Positions 22,183-22,661 of a DNA stretch of 22,661 nt are shown piece by piece. The first letter of the stretch is position 1. Each line of letters begins with the position of its first letter. The position numbers and the translations under genes were made by a program. The notes under the pieces are model-generated. The model was not told where the DNA came from and did no database searches. It saw only the letters and a list, made by a program, of their open reading frames with translations. The stretch lies in assembly GCA_002335945.1 (NCBI GenBank), contig DDDD01000179.1, forward strand, positions 9,799 through 32,459, in the 5' to 3' direction. This DNA comes from Porticoccaceae bacterium UBA1989. GTDB taxonomy: Bacteria; Pseudomonadota; Gammaproteobacteria; Pseudomonadales; Porticoccaceae.

Positions 22183-22210
22183 TTTGGTTTACGTTAATTT
22201 GGCGTACAAT
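22183..22210 (+). promoter_or_regulatory. Possible promoter of the arsC-wrbA pair
   Basis: TTTGGT (22183-22188) and TACAAT (22205-22210) are separated by 16 bases, with the ArsC-like ATG 38 bases after the -10 box. The -10 is good and the -35 weak. The region is the gap shared with the divergent yihY gene. Confidence 0.4.
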
Positions 22211-22248
22211 AACGTTTTTTATTACCACGCCTCGTAAAAGGATAGTCC

Positions 22249-22593
22249 ATGGCCACTATTTACCATAATCCCCGTTGTTCTAAATCCAGACAAACCCTAG
22301 AGATATTACGCTCAAAGGGCGTCGAACCTGAGATTATGCTCTATTTAGAGACCCCATTAGATAAGCCGACCCTGGTTGGCTTACTGAAAAAGCTAGCCCT
22401 CAGCGCCGCACAGCTGGTGCGCCGTTCAGAGCAAGATTTTAAAGACAATAATCTGGGCGCGTCCGATGTGACTGAGCAACAGCTTATTGACGCGATGCTG
22501 AAATACCCGAAATTAATTGAGCGACCCATAGTGATTGTGGGCGACAGAGCCGTCTTGGGCCGCCCTCCTGAAAATGTATTGGAGCTACTCTAA
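22249..22593 (+). CDS. ArsC-family (glutaredoxin-linked) arsenate reductase-like protein
   Basis: This 114-residue protein belongs to the ArsC/Spx thioredoxin-like family. The catalytic cysteine is Cys10 in NPRCSKSRQT, and the three arginines that hold the oxyanion in E. coli ArsC are present as Arg58 (LVRRSE), Arg92 (ERPIV) and Arg105 (VLGRPP). This set supports true arsenate reductase activity rather than an Spx-type regulator. E. coli ArsC is longer (141), and no arsR or arsB is here, so arsenate may not be the natural substrate. AAAAGGA lies upstream of the ATG. Its stop overlaps the wrbA start (TAATG). Confidence 0.92.
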   Translation: MATIYHNPRCSKSRQTLEILRSKGVEPEIMLYLETPLDKPTLVGLLKKLALSAAQLVRRSEQDFKDNNLGASDVTEQQLIDAMLKYPKLIERPIVIVGDRAVLGRPPENVLELL

Positions 22594-22661
22594 TGTCTAA
22601 TCCCTATGTTTTGGTGCTGTATTACAGCCGCCACGGCCATGTGAAAATGCTCGCCGATCAA
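22593..22661 (+). CDS. wrbA: WrbA-type NAD(P)H:quinone oxidoreductase, N-terminal fragment at window edge
   Basis: Only the first 23 codons are in the window. They read MSNPYVLVLYYSRHGHVKML, the FMN-binding first strand and phosphate loop of the flavodoxin-like WrbA family (consensus VLVLYYSxxG). The ATG overlaps the arsC stop by one base, as expected for a coupled pair. The arsC-wrbA adjacency is known from Pseudomonas. Identification rests on a short stretch plus context. Confidence 0.8.
   Translation, partial: MSNPYVLVLYYSRHGHVKMLADQ

Noticed and set aside
22166..22228. Longer GTG start of the YihY gene
   Set aside because: The added 21 residues are polar and not family-like, and lie over the promoter of the divergent arsC gene; the GTG at 22165 has a good ribosome site.
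1..22661. CRISPR arrays, insertion sequences, attachment sites, tRNA or rRNA genes
   Set aside because: No regular repeat arrays, transposase frames, integrase genes or tRNA-like cloverleaf sequences were seen; the gaps between genes are short and mostly explained.

Overview
This 22.7-kb window looks like a chromosomal segment of a gammaproteobacterium. G+C is about half by eye. The backbone order ispG-pilW-rlmN-ndk-iscX-fdx-hscA-hscB-iscA-iscU-iscS-iscR-trmJ-suhB is the order I recall from Pseudomonas. The thioredoxin-yihY-arsC-wrbA block at the right end also exists as a cluster there. Differences from that layout, and a DUF3604/parvulin/HupE trio, suggest a marine relative such as the Cellvibrionales/SAR92/OM60 group. 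That placement is inference only. I see no insertion sequence, CRISPR array, tRNA, rRNA or prophage, and no gene-free stretch longer than 300 bases.

Region 1 (1-2961, minus strand) is a compact housekeeping run: ndk, rlmN, pilW and the 5' part of ispG. The rodZ-like gene usually found between pilW and ispG is absent. A perfect 15-bp hairpin lies inside the first codons of rlmN.

Region 2 (3078-10536, minus strand) is the complete isc iron-sulfur assembly operon, iscR-iscS-iscU-iscA-hscB-hscA-fdx-iscX. Its promoter (TTGACT, 17-bp spacer, GATAAT) is overlapped by a near-consensus type 1 IscR site, as expected for feedback repression by [2Fe-2S]-IscR. Just after iscX sits an extra PAS-GGDEF-EAL gene with a degenerate GGDEF motif and an apparently intact EAL phosphodiesterase domain. 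trmJ follows upstream, and suhB diverges from it.

Region 3 (12257-16169, minus strand) is a trio transcribed as DUF3604 (exported PHP-like metallohydrolase), then a membrane-anchored PpiC-type parvulin, then a HupE/UreJ-type membrane protein. The last two overlap by one base. The trio has no assigned function and is the best candidate for an undescribed system: a periplasmic metal-dependent hydrolase with its own foldase and metal transporter.

Region 4 (16337-18798) holds an APC-family permease, an AraC-HTH/Ada-C methyltransferase fusion whose start codon abuts a perfect dyad, and a solitary C-terminally shortened VapB-like antitoxin with no VapC partner.

Region 5 (18903-22661) holds an NAD(P)-dependent aldehyde dehydrogenase of unknown substrate, a TlpA-like thioredoxin lipoprotein, a YihY/BrkB membrane protein with a long soluble C-terminus, and, divergently, an ArsC-like protein followed by the start of wrbA.
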